Origin: Rhodococcus sp. IEGM 1409
GTDB lineage: Bacteria; Actinomycetota; Actinomycetes; Mycobacteriales; Mycobacteriaceae
Assembly (NCBI RefSeq): GCF_030056735.1
Contig: NZ_JASHKN010000003.1
Span: forward strand, 310,001 to 374,000
Length of the DNA stretch: 64,000 nt
Direction of reading: 5' to 3'
Position 1 is the stretch's first letter. Every line of letters starts with the position of its first letter. Of this stretch, positions 1-9,318 are shown in pieces. The notes beneath the pieces were generated by a model, which was not told the DNA's origin, searched no databases, and saw only the letters and a program-made list of their open reading frames with translations. The position numbers and the translations under genes are program-made.

Positions 1-2703
1 GTTGAAGTAGCGACGTGCCGCAGTGCGTGTGTCGGAGAAACCGAACCCGTCCGTGCCGAGCGTCGTGTAGTCGCCGGGAACCCACTGACGGATCTGATCA
101 GAGACCGCCCGCATCCAGTCCGAAGCTGCGACGACAGGGCCCTGAGCCGAGGACAACGCCGTGGTGACGAAGGGAACCGGAGCATCCTCGGACGGATTGA
201 GCAGCGCCTGACGTTCGCATTCGACGCCTTCGCGGCGCAGCTCACCCCAGGACGTGACCGACCAGACGTCTGCAGAGACGCCCCACTCGTCGGCGAGCAA
301 CTTCTGCGCCCGCAGCCCCTCGGGCATCGCGACACCGGATACCAGGATCTGTGCCTTCGGGCCGGCTGCTTCGGACGTCTTGTAGAGGTAGATGCCCTTG
401 AGCAAGCCCTCGACGTCGAGACCTTCGGGCTCGGCCGGCTGAACGTACGGCTCGTTGTAGATGGTCAGGTAGTAGAAAATGTTCTCGCCACCGAAGCCGT
501 CGACACCCTCGGTGCCGCCGTACATACGGCGCAAGCCGTCCTTGACGATGTGCGCCAACTCGTACGAGAACGCGGCGTCGTAGGTGACAGCGGCGGGGTT
601 GGTGGATGCCAGGAGCAGGGAGTGTCCGTCGGCGTGCTGGAGACCTTCACCGGTCAGAGTCGTACGACCGGCAGTCGCGCCGAGGACGAATCCGCGAGCC
701 ATCTGGTCGGCGGCCGCCCACAGGCCGTCGCCGGTGCGCTGGAAACCGAACATCGAGTAGAAGATGTACAGCGGAATCATCGGTTCACCGTGCGTGGCGT
801 ACGACGTGCCGACCGCGGTGAACGATGCCGTCGAACCGGCCTCGTTGATGCCCTCGTGCAGGATCTGGCCGATCGGGCTCTCCTTGTAGGCGAGCATCAG
901 TTCGGCGTCGACGGACGTGTACAGCTGTCCGTTGCGGTTGTAGATCTTCAGCGACGGGAACCACGAGTCCATACCGAACGTGCGAGCCTCGTCCGGGATG
1001 ATCGGCACGATGCGCTTGCCGATTTCCTTGTCGCGCAACAGTTCCTTGAGGATGCGCACGATCGCCATGGTGGTGGCGACTTCCTGCTTGCCCGAACCCT
1101 TGCGGATTACGTCGTACGTCTTGTCCTCGGGGAGCTTCAGCGGCGCCGCATCCGTGTTGCGTGAAGGCAGGAACCCGCCCAGTGCTTTACGGCGATCGAG
1201 CATGTACTTGATTTCGGGTGCGTCGGCGCCCGGGTGGTAGTACGGAGGCAGATACGGATCCTTCTCGAGCTCGGCATCCGAGATCGGAATGTGCTGCATG
1301 TCGCGGAACGCCTTGAGATCGTCCAGCGTCAGCTTCTTCATCTGGTGCGTGGCATTGCGGCCCTCGAAGTGCTTACCCAGGGTGTAGCCCTTGATGGTGT
1401 GCGCGAGGATGACCGTCGGCTGGCCCTTGTGTGCCATGGCGGCTGCGTATGCGGCGTGGACCTTGCGGTAGTCGTGGCCACCGCGCTTGAGGTTCCAGAT
1501 CTCCTGGTCGGTGAGGTCCTTGACCAGTTCCTTGGTGCGGGGGTCACGTCCGAAGAAGTGATCGCGCACGAACGCGCCGTCGTTGGCCTTGTACGTCTGG
1601 TAATCACCGTCCGGCGTCACGTTCATCAGGTTGACGAGTGCGCCGTCGCGGTCGGCGTGCAGCAGCGCATCCCACTCGCGACCCCAGACGACCTTGATGA
1701 CGTTCCAGCCGGCACCACGGAAGAACGATTCCAGTTCCTGGATGATCTTCCCGTTACCGCGGACCGGGCCGTCGAGGCGTTGGAGGTTGCAGTTCACGAC
1801 GAACGTCAGGTTGTCGAGGCCTTCGGTTGCCGCGACGTGAGCCAAGCCGCGTGATTCCGGCTCGTCCATTTCGCCGTCACCGAGGAACGCCCACACATGC
1901 TGATCGGTGGTGTCCTTGATGCCTCGGTCGTTGAGGTAGTGGTTGAACCGGGCCTGGTAGATGGCGTTCATCGGGCCGAGGCCCATCGAGACCGTCGGGA
2001 ACTCCCAGAAGTCGGGGAGCAGTCGTGGGTGAGGGTAGGACGGCAGTGCGCCACCGAAGTCGGCGTGCGACTTCTCCTGGCGGAATCCGTCGAGCTGTTC
2101 CGCGGGGATGCGGCCCTCGAGGAAGGCGCGCGCGTAGATACCGGGGGAGGCGTGACCTTGGATGAAGATGTGGTCGCCGCCGCCCGGGTGATCCTTGCCG
2201 CGGAAGAAGTGGTTGAAGCCCACCTCGTACAAGGCTGCGGAAGACGCGTAGGTCGAGATGTGGCCGCCGACGCCGACGCCCGGTCGCTGAGCGCGGTGGA
2301 CCATGATCGCGGCGTTCCAACGGATCCAGGCGCGATAGCGGCGCTCGACCTCTTCGTCGCCGGGGAACCACGGCTCGTTTTCGGTCGGGATCGTGTTGAC
2401 GTAGTCGGTCGAGGTGAGCGCGGGGAGTGCGACGTGCTTCTCACCGGCGCGTTCGAGCATGCGGAGCATGAGGTAGCGGGCACGCGTGGGTCCCGATCGA
2501 TCCAGAAGTCCGTCGAATGATTCGAGCCATTCGGTGGTCTCGTCCGGATCGATGTCCGGCAGGTACGACGCAACACCCTCGCGAATGACGCGAACGCGAC
2601 CGTCGGTTCCCCCCGGCGTATTCGATGCGGGCGGACCCGACTCGCCGGCGGCGCCGGAATCGGCCTTCTGCCCGGACGCGGGACCCTGGATCAGGTCAGA
2701 CAA
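1..2703 (-). CDS. aceE: Pyruvate dehydrogenase E1 component, homodimeric (AceE), 3' end outside window
   Basis: This is the thiamine-diphosphate-dependent E1 subunit that decarboxylates pyruvate and acetylates the lipoyl domain of E2. The frame is open across all 901 codons in the window. It begins [11 protein letters not shown], has the [20 protein letters not shown] stretch near the N-terminus, and is still reading [19 protein letters not shown] at base 1. The family has roughly 920-930 residues, so only the last few tens of residues are missing. The start is TTG at 2703, chosen because GAGGAG lies about seven bases upstream. The next gene is divergent, as around Rv2241 in M. tuberculosis. 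Confidence 0.95.
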   Translation of the reverse strand, partial: MSDLIQGPASGQKADSGAAGESGPPASNTPGGTDGRVRVIREGVASYLPDIDPDETTEWLESFDGLLDRSGPTRARYLMLRMLERAGEKHVALPALTSTDYVNTIPTENEPWFPGDEEVERRYRAWIRWNAAIMVHRAQRPGVGVGGHISTYASSAALYEVGFNHFFRGKDHPGGGDHIFIQGHASPGIYARAFLEGRIPAEQLDGFRQEKSHADFGGALPSYPHPRLLPDFWEFPTVSMGLGPMNAIYQARFNHYLNDRGIKDTTDQHVWAFLGDGEMDEPESRGLAHVAATEGLDNLTFVVNCNLQRLDGPVRGNGKIIQELESFFRGAGWNVIKVVWGREWDALLHADRDGALVNLMNVTPDGDYQTYKANDGAFVRDHFFGRDPRTKELVKDLTDQEIWNLKRGGHDYRKVHAAYAAAMAHKGQPTVILAHTIKGYTLGKHFEGRNATHQMKKLTLDDLKAFRDMQHIPISDAELEKDPYLPPYYHPGADAPEIKYMLDRRKALGGFLPSRNTDAAPLKLPEDKTYDVIRKGSGKQEVATTMAIVRILKELLRDKEIGKRIVPIIPDEARTFGMDSWFPSLKIYNRNGQLYTSVDAELMLAYKESPIGQILHEGINEAGSTASFTAVGTSYATHGEPMIPLYIFYSMFGFQRTGDGLWAAADQMARGFVLGATAGRTTLTGEGLQHADGHSLLLASTNPAAVTYDAAFSYELAHIVKDGLRRMYGGTEGVDGFGGENIFYYLTIYNEPYVQPAEPEGLDVEGLLKGIYLYKTSEAAGPKAQILVSGVAMPEGLRAQKLLADEWGVSADVWSVTSWGELRREGVECERQALLNPSEDAPVPFVTTALSSAQGPVVAASDWMRAVSDQIRQWVPGDYTTLGTDGFGFSDTRTAARRYFN

Positions 2704-2936
2704 CGTGTGCTCCTCATTGGTTTGGGGACGCGTGGTGGGGCGTCCTTACATAGGTGATCGAGGCCTTGTTAGGTCCGACGCACTTCCATCGTGAATATGG
2801 CGCGTACCTCATCTTTCACCATCCCGGTCGGTCCGGCACACCTCGCCTCTGGTTACTCTCGGGTAGCGTTTTTCGGCGTGACGCAGGGGCGCGATGGTTC
2901 CCCGTAGTCACAGGCTTGGGGGACGGATCGGAACGT

Positions 2937-3497
2937 ATGAAGGGGTGGGGAAAAATAATCAAAGAAATCAATTACGGCAGGGTCGGGGCGTGGGTCTCGA
3001 TCGGATCGATCGCAGTGGGGCTGTCGGTGATCGTGGGGTGCTCCGCGGCGGTCACCGGATCGGCAGTTCCGAACGAATCGCAAGCCGCTGCATATCAATC
3101 CGAGGTGAGCATTTCGGTGGCCGCGGCGTCTTCGTCGAAAGCAGCAGCAGATGCTGCCGAAGCGGCGTTCACGATCTGTGAGGAAGCGGTCTCTCGATCG
3201 AAAAACGACGTGGTCGCGTTCAACGCTTACGTCGACGCCGGAAATCAAGGCGCGACGGACCTGAGGGCCGAAGCAAGCACTGCTGCGTCGTCTGCACGGG
3301 ACACGGCCTCGTGGTTCGACGCGGTCTCGAGTGAACTTCCAGCGGAACTTTCCGGACTGTTCGACGAATTGGCCGCGAACCTACGTTCGTCTGCTGCCGT
3401 GATCGAGAGTGATCATTCAGCGGATGAAATCAATTCGATCAGCGATGCGAGCAATTCGATTCGCAATTCGATCTTCGAAGAATGTGGATCCCTGTGA
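2937..3497 (+). CDS. Small secreted lipoprotein, Rv2240c position
   Basis: Predicted 186-residue lipoprotein of unknown function. A basic N-terminus (MKGWGKIIKEINYGR) is followed by a hydrophobic segment and a lipobox-like VIVGC, so the cysteine is probably acylated after cleavage. The mature part is Ala/Ser-rich and largely helical (SVAAASSSKAAADAAEAAF), with a second Cys pair near the middle and the end. The ATG at 2937 was chosen over the in-frame start at 2754 because it puts the signal peptide at the N-terminus. The place between aceE and the DUF3052 gene matches Rv2240c; sequence homology was not tested. Confidence 0.7.
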   Translation: MKGWGKIIKEINYGRVGAWVSIGSIAVGLSVIVGCSAAVTGSAVPNESQAAAYQSEVSISVAAASSSKAAADAAEAAFTICEEAVSRSKNDVVAFNAYVDAGNQGATDLRAEASTAASSARDTASWFDAVSSELPAELSGLFDELAANLRSSAAVIESDHSADEINSISDASNSIRNSIFEECGSL

Positions 3498-3674
3498 CCT
3501 GCGGTAATCCGCAGGCGTATGGTTCGGCGTGTGTCAGAAGACGATCTTTGGCGAAAGTTTTCGGCGTGGTCGGCTTGCGCTAACGCCTCAGACCATGTTC
3601 GCTTTCCCTAATTGATCGTCAAACGGTAGGTGTGCGGGGTCGCCACACACCATCAACAAAAGGAGGACCCCACC

Positions 3675-4100
3675 GTGGTCGCCGCGGCGGATGCCCAGAA
3701 CTACGCTCAGAAACTCGGGATTACCACTGACATGGTGGTGCAGGAACTGGGCTGGGATGAGGATACCGACGACGGCATTCGTGCCGCGGTTGAGGAAACC
3801 ATCGGCGGGGAAATGCTCGACGAGGAATCCGACGAGGTCATCGACGTCGTGCTGCTGTGGTGGCGCGACGAGGACGGTGACCTGGTGGATGCTCTGATGG
3901 ATGCCATCGGGCCGCTCGCCGACGAAGGCTTTGTGTGGGTCCTCACCCCGAAGACCGGTTTCGACGGTCACGTCGAGCCCAGCGAGATCGCCGAATCGGC
4001 GCCGACTGCCGGCCTGACCCAGACATCGGCAGCCAACCTCGGTGACTGGTCGGGAAGTCGATTGGTTCAGCCGAAGGCTCGTCCGGCCAACAAGCGCTGA
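3675..4100 (+). CDS. DUF3052 family protein (Rv2239c-like)
   Basis: Conserved actinobacterial protein of 141 residues and unknown biochemical function. It is acidic in the first half (QELGWDEDTDDGIRAAVEET) and contains EVIDVVLLWWRDEDGDLVD, which is typical of the DUF3052 family. The start is GTG at 3675, with AGGAGG ten bases upstream. It is followed after 36 bases by ahpE on the same strand, the order seen in mycobacteria, which suggests co-expression and perhaps a role linked to peroxide stress or aceE expression; that link is inference. Confidence 0.85.
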   Translation: MVAAADAQNYAQKLGITTDMVVQELGWDEDTDDGIRAAVEETIGGEMLDEESDEVIDVVLLWWRDEDGDLVDALMDAIGPLADEGFVWVLTPKTGFDGHVEPSEIAESAPTAGLTQTSAANLGDWSGSRLVQPKARPANKR

Positions 4101-4136
4101 CCCGGTCCTTTTCCGTACTTTCCCAAGGAATCGCAC

Positions 4137-4601
4137 ATGCCCCTCGATGTTGGTGCCCAGGCACCGGATTTCACTTTGAAGGACCAGAACAACCAGGAAG
4201 TTTCGCTCGCAGATTTCCGTGGTAAGAAGAATGTTCTGTTGGTCTTCTATCCGTTGGCCTTCACCGGAACTTGTCAGGGTGAACTCTGCAAGGTCCGTGA
4301 CGAGCTTCCGAAGTTCGAGAACGACGAGACTGCCATTCTTGCGATTTCTGTCGGTGCTTCGCCGACCCACAAGATCTGGTCGGCGGAGCAGGGCTACACC
4401 TTTCCCTTGCTGTCGGACTTCTGGCCGCACGGTGAAGTCGCTCAGAGGTACGGAGTGTTCAACGACAAGTTGGGCTTCGCGAATCGCGGCACTTTTGTCA
4501 TCGACAAAGACGGAATCATTCGCTTTGCCGAGATGAACGGCCCCGGAGAAGCCCGTGACCACGGACTTTGGGCAAACGCGCTTGCCGCGCTAGAGTCTTA
4601 G
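4137..4601 (+). CDS. ahpE: Peroxiredoxin AhpE
   Basis: Cytosolic thiol peroxidase that reduces hydroperoxides and peroxynitrite. It has 154 residues. The thioredoxin fold begins DVGAQAPDFTLKDQNNQEV, and the peroxidatic motif PLAFTGTCQGEL places the peroxidatic Cys at residue 46. FPLLSDFWPHGEVAQRYGVF and NRGTFVIDKDGIIRFAEM match AhpE closely. A second cysteine, Cys51, lies five residues after Cys46. The M. tuberculosis AhpE I remember has Asp there and works as a 1-Cys enzyme. The ATG at 4137 follows AAGGAATCGCAC. Confidence 0.92.
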   Translation: MPLDVGAQAPDFTLKDQNNQEVSLADFRGKKNVLLVFYPLAFTGTCQGELCKVRDELPKFENDETAILAISVGASPTHKIWSAEQGYTFPLLSDFWPHGEVAQRYGVFNDKLGFANRGTFVIDKDGIIRFAEMNGPGEARDHGLWANALAALES

Positions 4602-4604
4602 AGC

Positions 4605-4631
4605 ACTCCCGGTGAGGGTCTCACCGGGAGT
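4605..4631 (+). terminator. Hairpin after ahpE
   Basis: An 11-base stem (ACTCCCGGTGA pairing with TCACCGGGAGT) with a GGGTC loop, directly after the ahpE stop and three bases before the tRNA. There is almost no T tract, so it could be an RNA-processing or stability hairpin rather than an intrinsic terminator. Confidence 0.5.
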
Positions 4632-4633
4632 TC

Positions 4634-4705
4634 GGGCGTGTAGCTCAGTGGTAGAGCTCTGGTTTTACACACCAGCGGTCGGGGGTTCGAAACCCTCCGC
4701 GCCCA
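4634..4705 (+). tRNA. tRNA-Val (anticodon UAC)
   Basis: Full cloverleaf. The acceptor stem GGGCGTG pairs with CGCGCCC. The D arm contains TAGCTCAGTGGTAGA. The anticodon stem CTGGT/ACCAG encloses loop TTTACAC with anticodon TAC. The T arm is GGGGG-TTCGAAA-CCCTC, with discriminator A at 4705. The 3' CCA is not fully encoded (ACC then G). An intrinsic terminator follows at once. Confidence 0.96.
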
Positions 4706-4717
4706 CCGAAGAATTCA

Positions 4718-4757
4718 AACCTCGATCTGCATTTCGATGCAGGTCGGGGTTTTTTAT
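4718..4757 (+). terminator. Intrinsic terminator after tRNA-Val
   Basis: A 15-base stem (AACCTCGATCTGCAT with ATGCAGGTCGGGGTT, using G-U pairs), a TTCG tetraloop and a T-rich tail. Its position right behind the tRNA fits a transcript terminator. Confidence 0.85.
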
Positions 4758-4797
4758 TTTCGACAAGAAATGTCCCGCGATACGTCATTATGGACGC

Positions 4798-5022
4798 ATG
4801 TCCAGTTCTGTTGTCGAAGTAGCCGTCGACCCGAAGCGTGTGCATCCCACTCGTCCGCACATACATATCGCAGAGATGCCCAGTTCGAGTGTTGCGTTGT
4901 TCCCGGGGCAGACGATCCGGGTTTGCTCCCAAGGCGACGCACCGGCGACTGGGGTTGCCCGTGTCTGGGAGATCAACCGAATGTACCGCTTGATCTATCT
5001 GACGATCGACTGGGACGGGTAG
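4798..5022 (+). CDS. Small hypothetical protein, 74 aa
   Basis: Predicted protein MSSSVVEVAVDPKRVHPTR... ending LIYLTIDWDG. I do not recognise the family. It has one Cys and no membrane segment. Two starts fit loosely; ATG at 4798 was chosen because everything upstream in this frame runs through the tRNA and its terminator. No clear ribosome site precedes it. Codon use looks coding, and it sits alone between the tRNA terminator and a 12-bp repeat array before cobD. Confidence 0.5.
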   Translation: MSSSVVEVAVDPKRVHPTRPHIHIAEMPSSSVALFPGQTIRVCSQGDAPATGVARVWEINRMYRLIYLTIDWDG

Positions 5023-5050
5023 AGATCGGCTCGGGCGAAGGGTGGGCCAG

Positions 5051-5098
5051 TTCGCCCCTGTATTCGCCCCTGTATTCGCCCCTGTATTCGCCACTGAA
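5051..5098. repeat. Four tandem 12-bp repeats upstream of cobD
   Basis: Three identical copies of TTCGCCCCTGTA at 5051, 5063 and 5075 and a fourth variant TTCGCCACTGAA at 5087, in the 102-base gap before cobD. The unit is a multiple of three bases but lies outside any convincing gene. It may be polymorphic or affect the cobD leader. Confidence 0.85.
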
Positions 5099-5124
5099 CG
5101 AGCGTCGCTGCTACAACTACGCTC

Positions 5125-6144
5125 GTGCAAATTTCGGTTCGTTCGTCCCAATCTCGATTCAGTGCGCGAGCCGCCGGCCTTCTCCTCGGCTTCGCTGCGG
5201 ATCGGGTGTTCGCCGATCCGGGGCGGTTCCATCCGGTTGCCGGCTTCGGAACCGCAGCTAACGCGCTGGAGAAGATTTCCTACCGAGACTCGCGGATGGC
5301 CGGAGCGCTACATGTTGCCGTGCTCGTGGCCGGCACCGCGGGACTCGGCCTCGCAGCCGAAATAGCGTCGCGCCGGGCAGGTTGGGTGGCCGTGACGGGT
5401 ACGACGGCGGTAGCCACCTGGGCCGTGCTCGGCGGGACGTCGCTTGCACGCACCGGCAACGACATGGCCGCGCGGTTGGAGGCCTCACGCATCGATGGCG
5501 ACCTGACGGAAGCGCGTGAGCTTCTCCATTCACTGTGTGGACGTGATCCCTCGGTGTTGGGCGAAGAGGGCCTCACACGTGCAGCGTTGGAGTCGGTTGC
5601 CGAGAACACCTCCGACGCCAGCGTCGGCGCAGTGTTCTGGGGTGCAATTGCGGGCGTGCCAGGTCTGTTCGTCTACCGCGCTGCCAACACCCTCGACGCG
5701 ATGATCGGCTACCGCTCGGAGAAGTACCTCAGATTCGGGTGGGCAGCAGCGAGGTTCGACGACCTGGTCAACATCGTCCCCGCTCGGCTGACGGGTGCGC
5801 TGACGGCTGCGTGTGCACCAGTGGTGGGCGGCTCGGTTCAGGAATCGCTGACAGCGTGGAAACGCGACGCAGCGGCTCATCCAAGCCCCAATGCGGGCGT
5901 CGCGGAAGCGTCGGCGGCAGGGGCATTGGGCATTTCGTTGGGAGGCCGGACCGAGTACGCGCACGGTGTGGAGATGCGGCCCGTCCTCGGCGGTGGGCCT
6001 GCGCCGGCGCCGAACGATCTGCGCCGCGCGTCGAGGCTTTCGTCGGCGGTGCAGATCAGTGCAGCAGTGGTGGCTGCGGGTATTTCAGCGGGTATTGCCG
6101 TATCGATCGGCAAGTTTGGCTTCTTGCGCCGTCAGCGGCACTGA
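5125..6144 (+). CDS. cobD: Adenosylcobinamide-phosphate synthase CobD/CbiB
   Basis: Membrane enzyme of cobalamin synthesis that attaches the aminopropanol arm to adenosylcobyric acid. It has 339 residues. Family signatures include LLLGFAADRVFADPGRFHPVAGFG at the N-terminus, ESVAENTSDASVGAVFWGAIAGVPG in the middle, and YRAANTLDAMIGYRSEKY with DDLVNIVPARLTG after it. Several hydrophobic stretches fit a multi-pass membrane protein. The GTG at 5125 fits the family N-terminus. The last 60 bases overlap the 3' end of the convergent SURF1 gene. cobC lies about 2 kb further on. Confidence 0.92.
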   Translation: MQISVRSSQSRFSARAAGLLLGFAADRVFADPGRFHPVAGFGTAANALEKISYRDSRMAGALHVAVLVAGTAGLGLAAEIASRRAGWVAVTGTTAVATWAVLGGTSLARTGNDMAARLEASRIDGDLTEARELLHSLCGRDPSVLGEEGLTRAALESVAENTSDASVGAVFWGAIAGVPGLFVYRAANTLDAMIGYRSEKYLRFGWAAARFDDLVNIVPARLTGALTAACAPVVGGSVQESLTAWKRDAAAHPSPNAGVAEASAAGALGISLGGRTEYAHGVEMRPVLGGGPAPAPNDLRRASRLSSAVQISAAVVAAGISAGIAVSIGKFGFLRRQRH

Positions 6145-7023
6145 CTCCGGTTCCGGCTTCTTACGGCGGCTGAAGGTACGAGCCGGTTCAGCGGGGGGCG
6201 CGGCAGGCGCGGACGCGGCCGCATCCGGGGTCTTCTCGGTAGCGGCGTCGTCGACTGCAAAGCCCTCCACAGCTGCTTGAGCTGCCTTTTCTTTGCGACG
6301 TTCGCGCCATTCCGCACGAATGAAGTAGGCCAGTCCGAGTGGTGCCATGATGCCGAAAGCCAACCATTGGAACCCGTACGAGAGGTAGGGACCCGCGTCG
6401 AGTTGGGGGAGCGGAATCGTGCCGAGACCGCCAGGCTGGTCGGGTTCGAGCTGGATGTACGCGTTGATCAGGTCCGTTCCTATGAACTCGCCGATGGGGC
6501 GTGCGTCGATGGAGTAGACCTGCTTCGCGCCGTCCTCGAACATCGGAACTCTGCCGGGCGCAGTGCCTTCCGACAGGCGCACGCGGCCGTTGAGCGTCAC
6601 CGGATCGGTCGGCGGCGCAGCGATGGGCGGTGCCTCGGCGCCGTTGATCGGCCGAACATATCCGCGATTGACGAGGATCGCGCGACCGTCGTCCAGGCGG
6701 AAAGGCGTCAGGATCTCGTACGACGGCGCGCCCTCGACGGACTGCAGTCGGACGAGGATGTCGGCGTCCGGCAGATAGGTACCTGCTGCGGTGATGTTTC
6801 GCCATTCGTCGTCCGGTGCGACCGTCGAATCGGACACGACATCACCGATCGGCACGGTCTCCGCGTTGATCGAGTTCGAGATCAGATCATTGCGGTGCTC
6901 GGTCTTCGTGTTCTTGCCGAGCTGCCACGGAGCGAGCACGGTGAAGCACAGGTAGGCGAAGAGCCCGACCACAGCTGCCAGTACCAACCAACCGGGCCGC
7001 AACAGGAATTTCAGTCTTCGCAC
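6085..7023 (-). CDS. SURF1-like cytochrome oxidase assembly protein
   Basis: Integral membrane protein of the SURF1 family, involved in maturation of haem-copper cytochrome c oxidase. It has 312 residues. A first membrane segment lies at about residues 11-31 (WLVLAAVVGLFAYLCFTVL), an extracytoplasmic SURF1 domain follows (YEILTPFRLDDGRAILVNRG, VTLNGRVRL), and a second membrane segment lies near YGFQWLAFGIMAPLGLAYF. The C-terminal tail is Ala/Pro/Lys-rich and low in complexity. GTG start at 7023. Same place as Rv2235; it converges on and overlaps cobD. Confidence 0.9.
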   Translation of the reverse strand: MRRLKFLLRPGWLVLAAVVGLFAYLCFTVLAPWQLGKNTKTEHRNDLISNSINAETVPIGDVVSDSTVAPDDEWRNITAAGTYLPDADILVRLQSVEGAPSYEILTPFRLDDGRAILVNRGYVRPINGAEAPPIAAPPTDPVTLNGRVRLSEGTAPGRVPMFEDGAKQVYSIDARPIGEFIGTDLINAYIQLEPDQPGGLGTIPLPQLDAGPYLSYGFQWLAFGIMAPLGLAYFIRAEWRERRKEKAAQAAVEGFAVDDAATEKTPDAAASAPAAPPAEPARTFSRRKKPEPESVPLTAQEAKLADRYGNTR

Positions 7024-7071
7024 ACGTCCACGGTATCCGTTGCCCGAACGGGAGTGAATTTTGCTACTGGT

Positions 7072-7545
7072 TCAGGCCCGCGCACGGATCCAGTCGAGTA
7101 TGTCGGGAATAGCCGCTTCGATCTGGTCTCGAACCAGTTCGAAGTCCTCCTGATCCCCGTAGTACGGGTCTGGGACAGATTCTCCGTCCGCCTCGGGGTC
7201 GAACGATCGCAGTAGCCGCCGCCGCTCGGTGGGCACGCCGAGATGAGCAAGCTCACGTTCATGGCCGGTGTCGAGGGCGACGACCAGATCGGCCGCCAGA
7301 TGATCTGCATTGACCTGCGCGGCGCTGTGGCCCGTCGGATATCCGGCCGCTCGGAGCACGAGGTTGGTCCGCTCGTCGGCTTCGCTACCGGTGTGAAACC
7401 CCTCGGTGCCGGCGCTGCTCACGCGCACCCTGTCGGCGAGGCCTTCGCGGCCTAGATGCGCGAGCAAGATCTTCTCGGCCATCGGTGACCGGCAGATATT
7501 GCCGGTGCACACAAAAGTCACATGGAGCGGTTCAGACGCGGCCAT
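7072..7545 (-). CDS. ptpA: Low-molecular-weight protein tyrosine phosphatase PtpA
   Basis: Cytosolic or secreted phosphotyrosine phosphatase of 157 residues. The P-loop FVCTGNICRSPMAE gives the CX5R motif near the N-terminus, and the general-acid loop is VPDPYYGD near the C-terminus. The start ATG at 7545 has GGAGG about eight bases upstream. Its first 14 bases overlap the end of the upstream HAD gene, so the two are translationally coupled. In M. tuberculosis the neighbouring HAD protein PtkA phosphorylates PtpA. Confidence 0.92.
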   Translation of the reverse strand: MAASEPLHVTFVCTGNICRSPMAEKILLAHLGREGLADRVRVSSAGTEGFHTGSEADERTNLVLRAAGYPTGHSAAQVNADHLAADLVVALDTGHERELAHLGVPTERRRLLRSFDPEADGESVPDPYYGDQEDFELVRDQIEAAIPDILDWIRARA

Positions 7546-8227
7546 CGAGTAGTCCTCCCAGTTCGGATGCCGACGATACGGAGCGAAGTGCTTGTTGCGC
7601 TTCGTCGGCGGAACCGTAGCCCCATTCGACGACGACGGTGGGAATGCCGTACTTCGCGGCGCCGAGCACGTCGTGATCACGATCGCCGACCATGAGCACG
7701 TCAGGGGTTCCGCCGTCGGCGGCGAGGACGGGAGTGATCCCGAGGGAGGTCAGCGAGTGCGCGATCACATCCGGTTTAGCCCGGCGGGTTCCGTCGTCGC
7801 TCGCCCCGCCGATGAACTCGAAGTGCTCGGCCAGGCCGAAATGCTCGAGGATGCGAATGGCGAACCGCTCCGACTTCGAGGTGGCGACGGCCAGTCGGGT
7901 CCCGTTCGCACGAGCCTTGCCCAGGACGACGTCCATACCCTCGTACACCGAGTTCTCCTGCCACCCGGTCGCGTCGTATCGCTCGATGTACGCAGCAATC
8001 GCCCGGTCGACGTCGGCCGGGGTCATGCCGAGTGATCTGAAGGTGTCGACCATCGGCGGGCCGATGACCGATGCCAGCATCGCCTCCGTCGGTTCCGGTT
8101 GGCCGACGGTGGCCAATGCATGTCGGAAGCCGCCGTGAATGCCGGGCGCGGAATCGGTGATGGTTCCGTCCAGATCGAACAGAACTACGGGAAAACAGTC
8201 GAGCGGTGGTGTCGTCACGGCTCTCAT
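7532..8227 (-). CDS. HAD-superfamily phosphatase, PtkA (Rv2232) position
   Basis: HAD hydrolase of about 231 residues. Motif I is VVLFDLDGTITDS near residue 15, motif II TSKSE, motif III Lys in RAKPDVI, and motif IV MVGDRDHDVLGA. By sequence it is a phosphoglycolate-phosphatase-like enzyme. Its orthologue by position, Rv2232/PtkA, was reported to act as an atypical tyrosine kinase on PtpA. ATG 8227 is preferred; an in-frame GTG at 8257 is also possible. It overlaps ptpA and is divergent from cobC. Confidence 0.88.
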   Translation of the reverse strand: MRAVTTPPLDCFPVVLFDLDGTITDSAPGIHGGFRHALATVGQPEPTEAMLASVIGPPMVDTFRSLGMTPADVDRAIAAYIERYDATGWQENSVYEGMDVVLGKARANGTRLAVATSKSERFAIRILEHFGLAEHFEFIGGASDDGTRRAKPDVIAHSLTSLGITPVLAADGGTPDVLMVGDRDHDVLGAAKYGIPTVVVEWGYGSADEAQQALRSVSSASELGGLLDGRV

Positions 8228-8283
8228 TGTCCCGGACGGCAGGGGCGATGTCCGCACACAGTGCTCGACCGTAGGCTGGCCGG

Positions 8284-9318
8284 GTGAGTACCGGAACGGT
8301 TGACCTGGAGAGCTTGCGACATCACGGAGATGTCGAAGCCGAACCCGGGTTGCTCGATTTTGCCGTCAACGTTCAAGGCGCCGGCCCACCGCGGTGGCTG
8401 CGGGATCGGCTGGCAACGCGGCTGTCGACGCTCGGTTCGTATCCGTCGGCCGCAGCGGAATTGAACGCCCGCGAGACCGTCGCGCGGCGGCACGGGCGTC
8501 GACCCGAAGAGGTCTTGCTGCTCTCTGGCGGTGCCGAGGGTTTTGCGATGTTGCCGCGCCTGGACTCTCGCTCGGCAGCACTGATCCATCCGTCCTTCAC
8601 CGAGCCGGAACTGGCGCTGCGAGAGGCCGGTGTACCGGTGACGCAGGTGATTCTGGAGCCGCCTTTCGAGCTTCGGGCTGCGCAGGTACCGGAATCCGCG
8701 GACCTTGTCGTTCTGGGTAATCCGACCAATCCGACGTCCGTGCTTCACCCCAAGGCCGATGTGTTGGCACTGCGTCGGCCGGGCCGGATCCTGGTGGTGG
8801 ACGAAGCCTTCGGCGATGCGGTCCCCGGCGAAACGGAGAACGTCGCGGGTGTCGAGTCAGCGGATGTACTGGTGCTTCGCAGCCTGACCAAGACGTGGGC
8901 GCTCGCCGGATTGCGCTGCGGGTACGCGATCGGCTCGCCGGATCTTCTGGCTCGATTGGCTCACGGCCGAGCGCATTGGCCACTGGGCAGTCTGCAGATC
9001 GAGGCCATCACGGCGTGTTGCGAACCGTTCGCGGTCGAGCAGTCGAGGATCAAAGCCGAAGCGATTGCCGCAGACCGCCAAGATATGTCCCGGCGGCTGA
9101 GCGAGATCGGGATTACCGTGCACGAACCCGCTGCGGGGCCGTTCGTGCTCATCGACCTCCGCGACGGCGCCGCGATGCGAGAGCATCTGCGTGCCCGCGG
9201 TATCGCCGTCCGCCGGTGCGACACCTTCCCAGGACTCGGGCCGGATCAGTTACGTGTGGCGGTCCGTCCAGCCGAGCAGGTCTCGGTTCTGATCGAAGCG
9301 ATGGAGGAGATCTTGTGA
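8284..9318 (+). CDS. cobC: CobC-type PLP aminotransferase (threonine-phosphate decarboxylase-like)
   Basis: Fold-type I PLP enzyme of 344 residues. Family members make aminopropanol phosphate for the cobalamin nucleotide loop; the mycobacterial orthologue Rv2231c is annotated CobC. The PLP lysine lies in [19 protein letters not shown], and VVDEAF and LGNPTNPT are cofactor-binding motifs. [14 protein letters not shown] is the family N-terminus. The GTG at 8284 is close to the divergent HAD start. Its stop overlaps the GTG of the next gene (GTGA). Confidence 0.85.
   Translation: MSTGTVDLESLRHHGDVEAEPGLLDFAVNVQGAGPPRWLRDRLATRLSTLGSYPSAAAELNARETVARRHGRRPEEVLLLSGGAEGFAMLPRLDSRSAALIHPSFTEPELALREAGVPVTQVILEPPFELRAAQVPESADLVVLGNPTNPTSVLHPKADVLALRRPGRILVVDEAFGDAVPGETENVAGVESADVLVLRSLTKTWALAGLRCGYAIGSPDLLARLAHGRAHWPLGSLQIEAITACCEPFAVEQSRIKAEAIAADRQDMSRRLSEIGITVHEPAAGPFVLIDLRDGAAMREHLRARGIAVRRCDTFPGLGPDQLRVAVRPAEQVSVLIEAMEEIL

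Noticed and set aside
550-2520. Several long plus-strand frames (for example 550-1164, 1234-1854 and 1897-2520)
   Set aside because: They are antisense shadows of aceE, whose minus-strand frame is open through the whole stretch with clear family motifs.
5023-5124. Cobalamin riboswitch before cobD
   Set aside because: The gap is too short and holds only the 12-base repeats; no B12-box-like sequence was seen.
8895-9314. N-terminal extension of the NIF3-like gene by 140 codons
   Set aside because: This part overlaps cobC in another frame; the NIF3 family N-terminus begins at GTG 9315.
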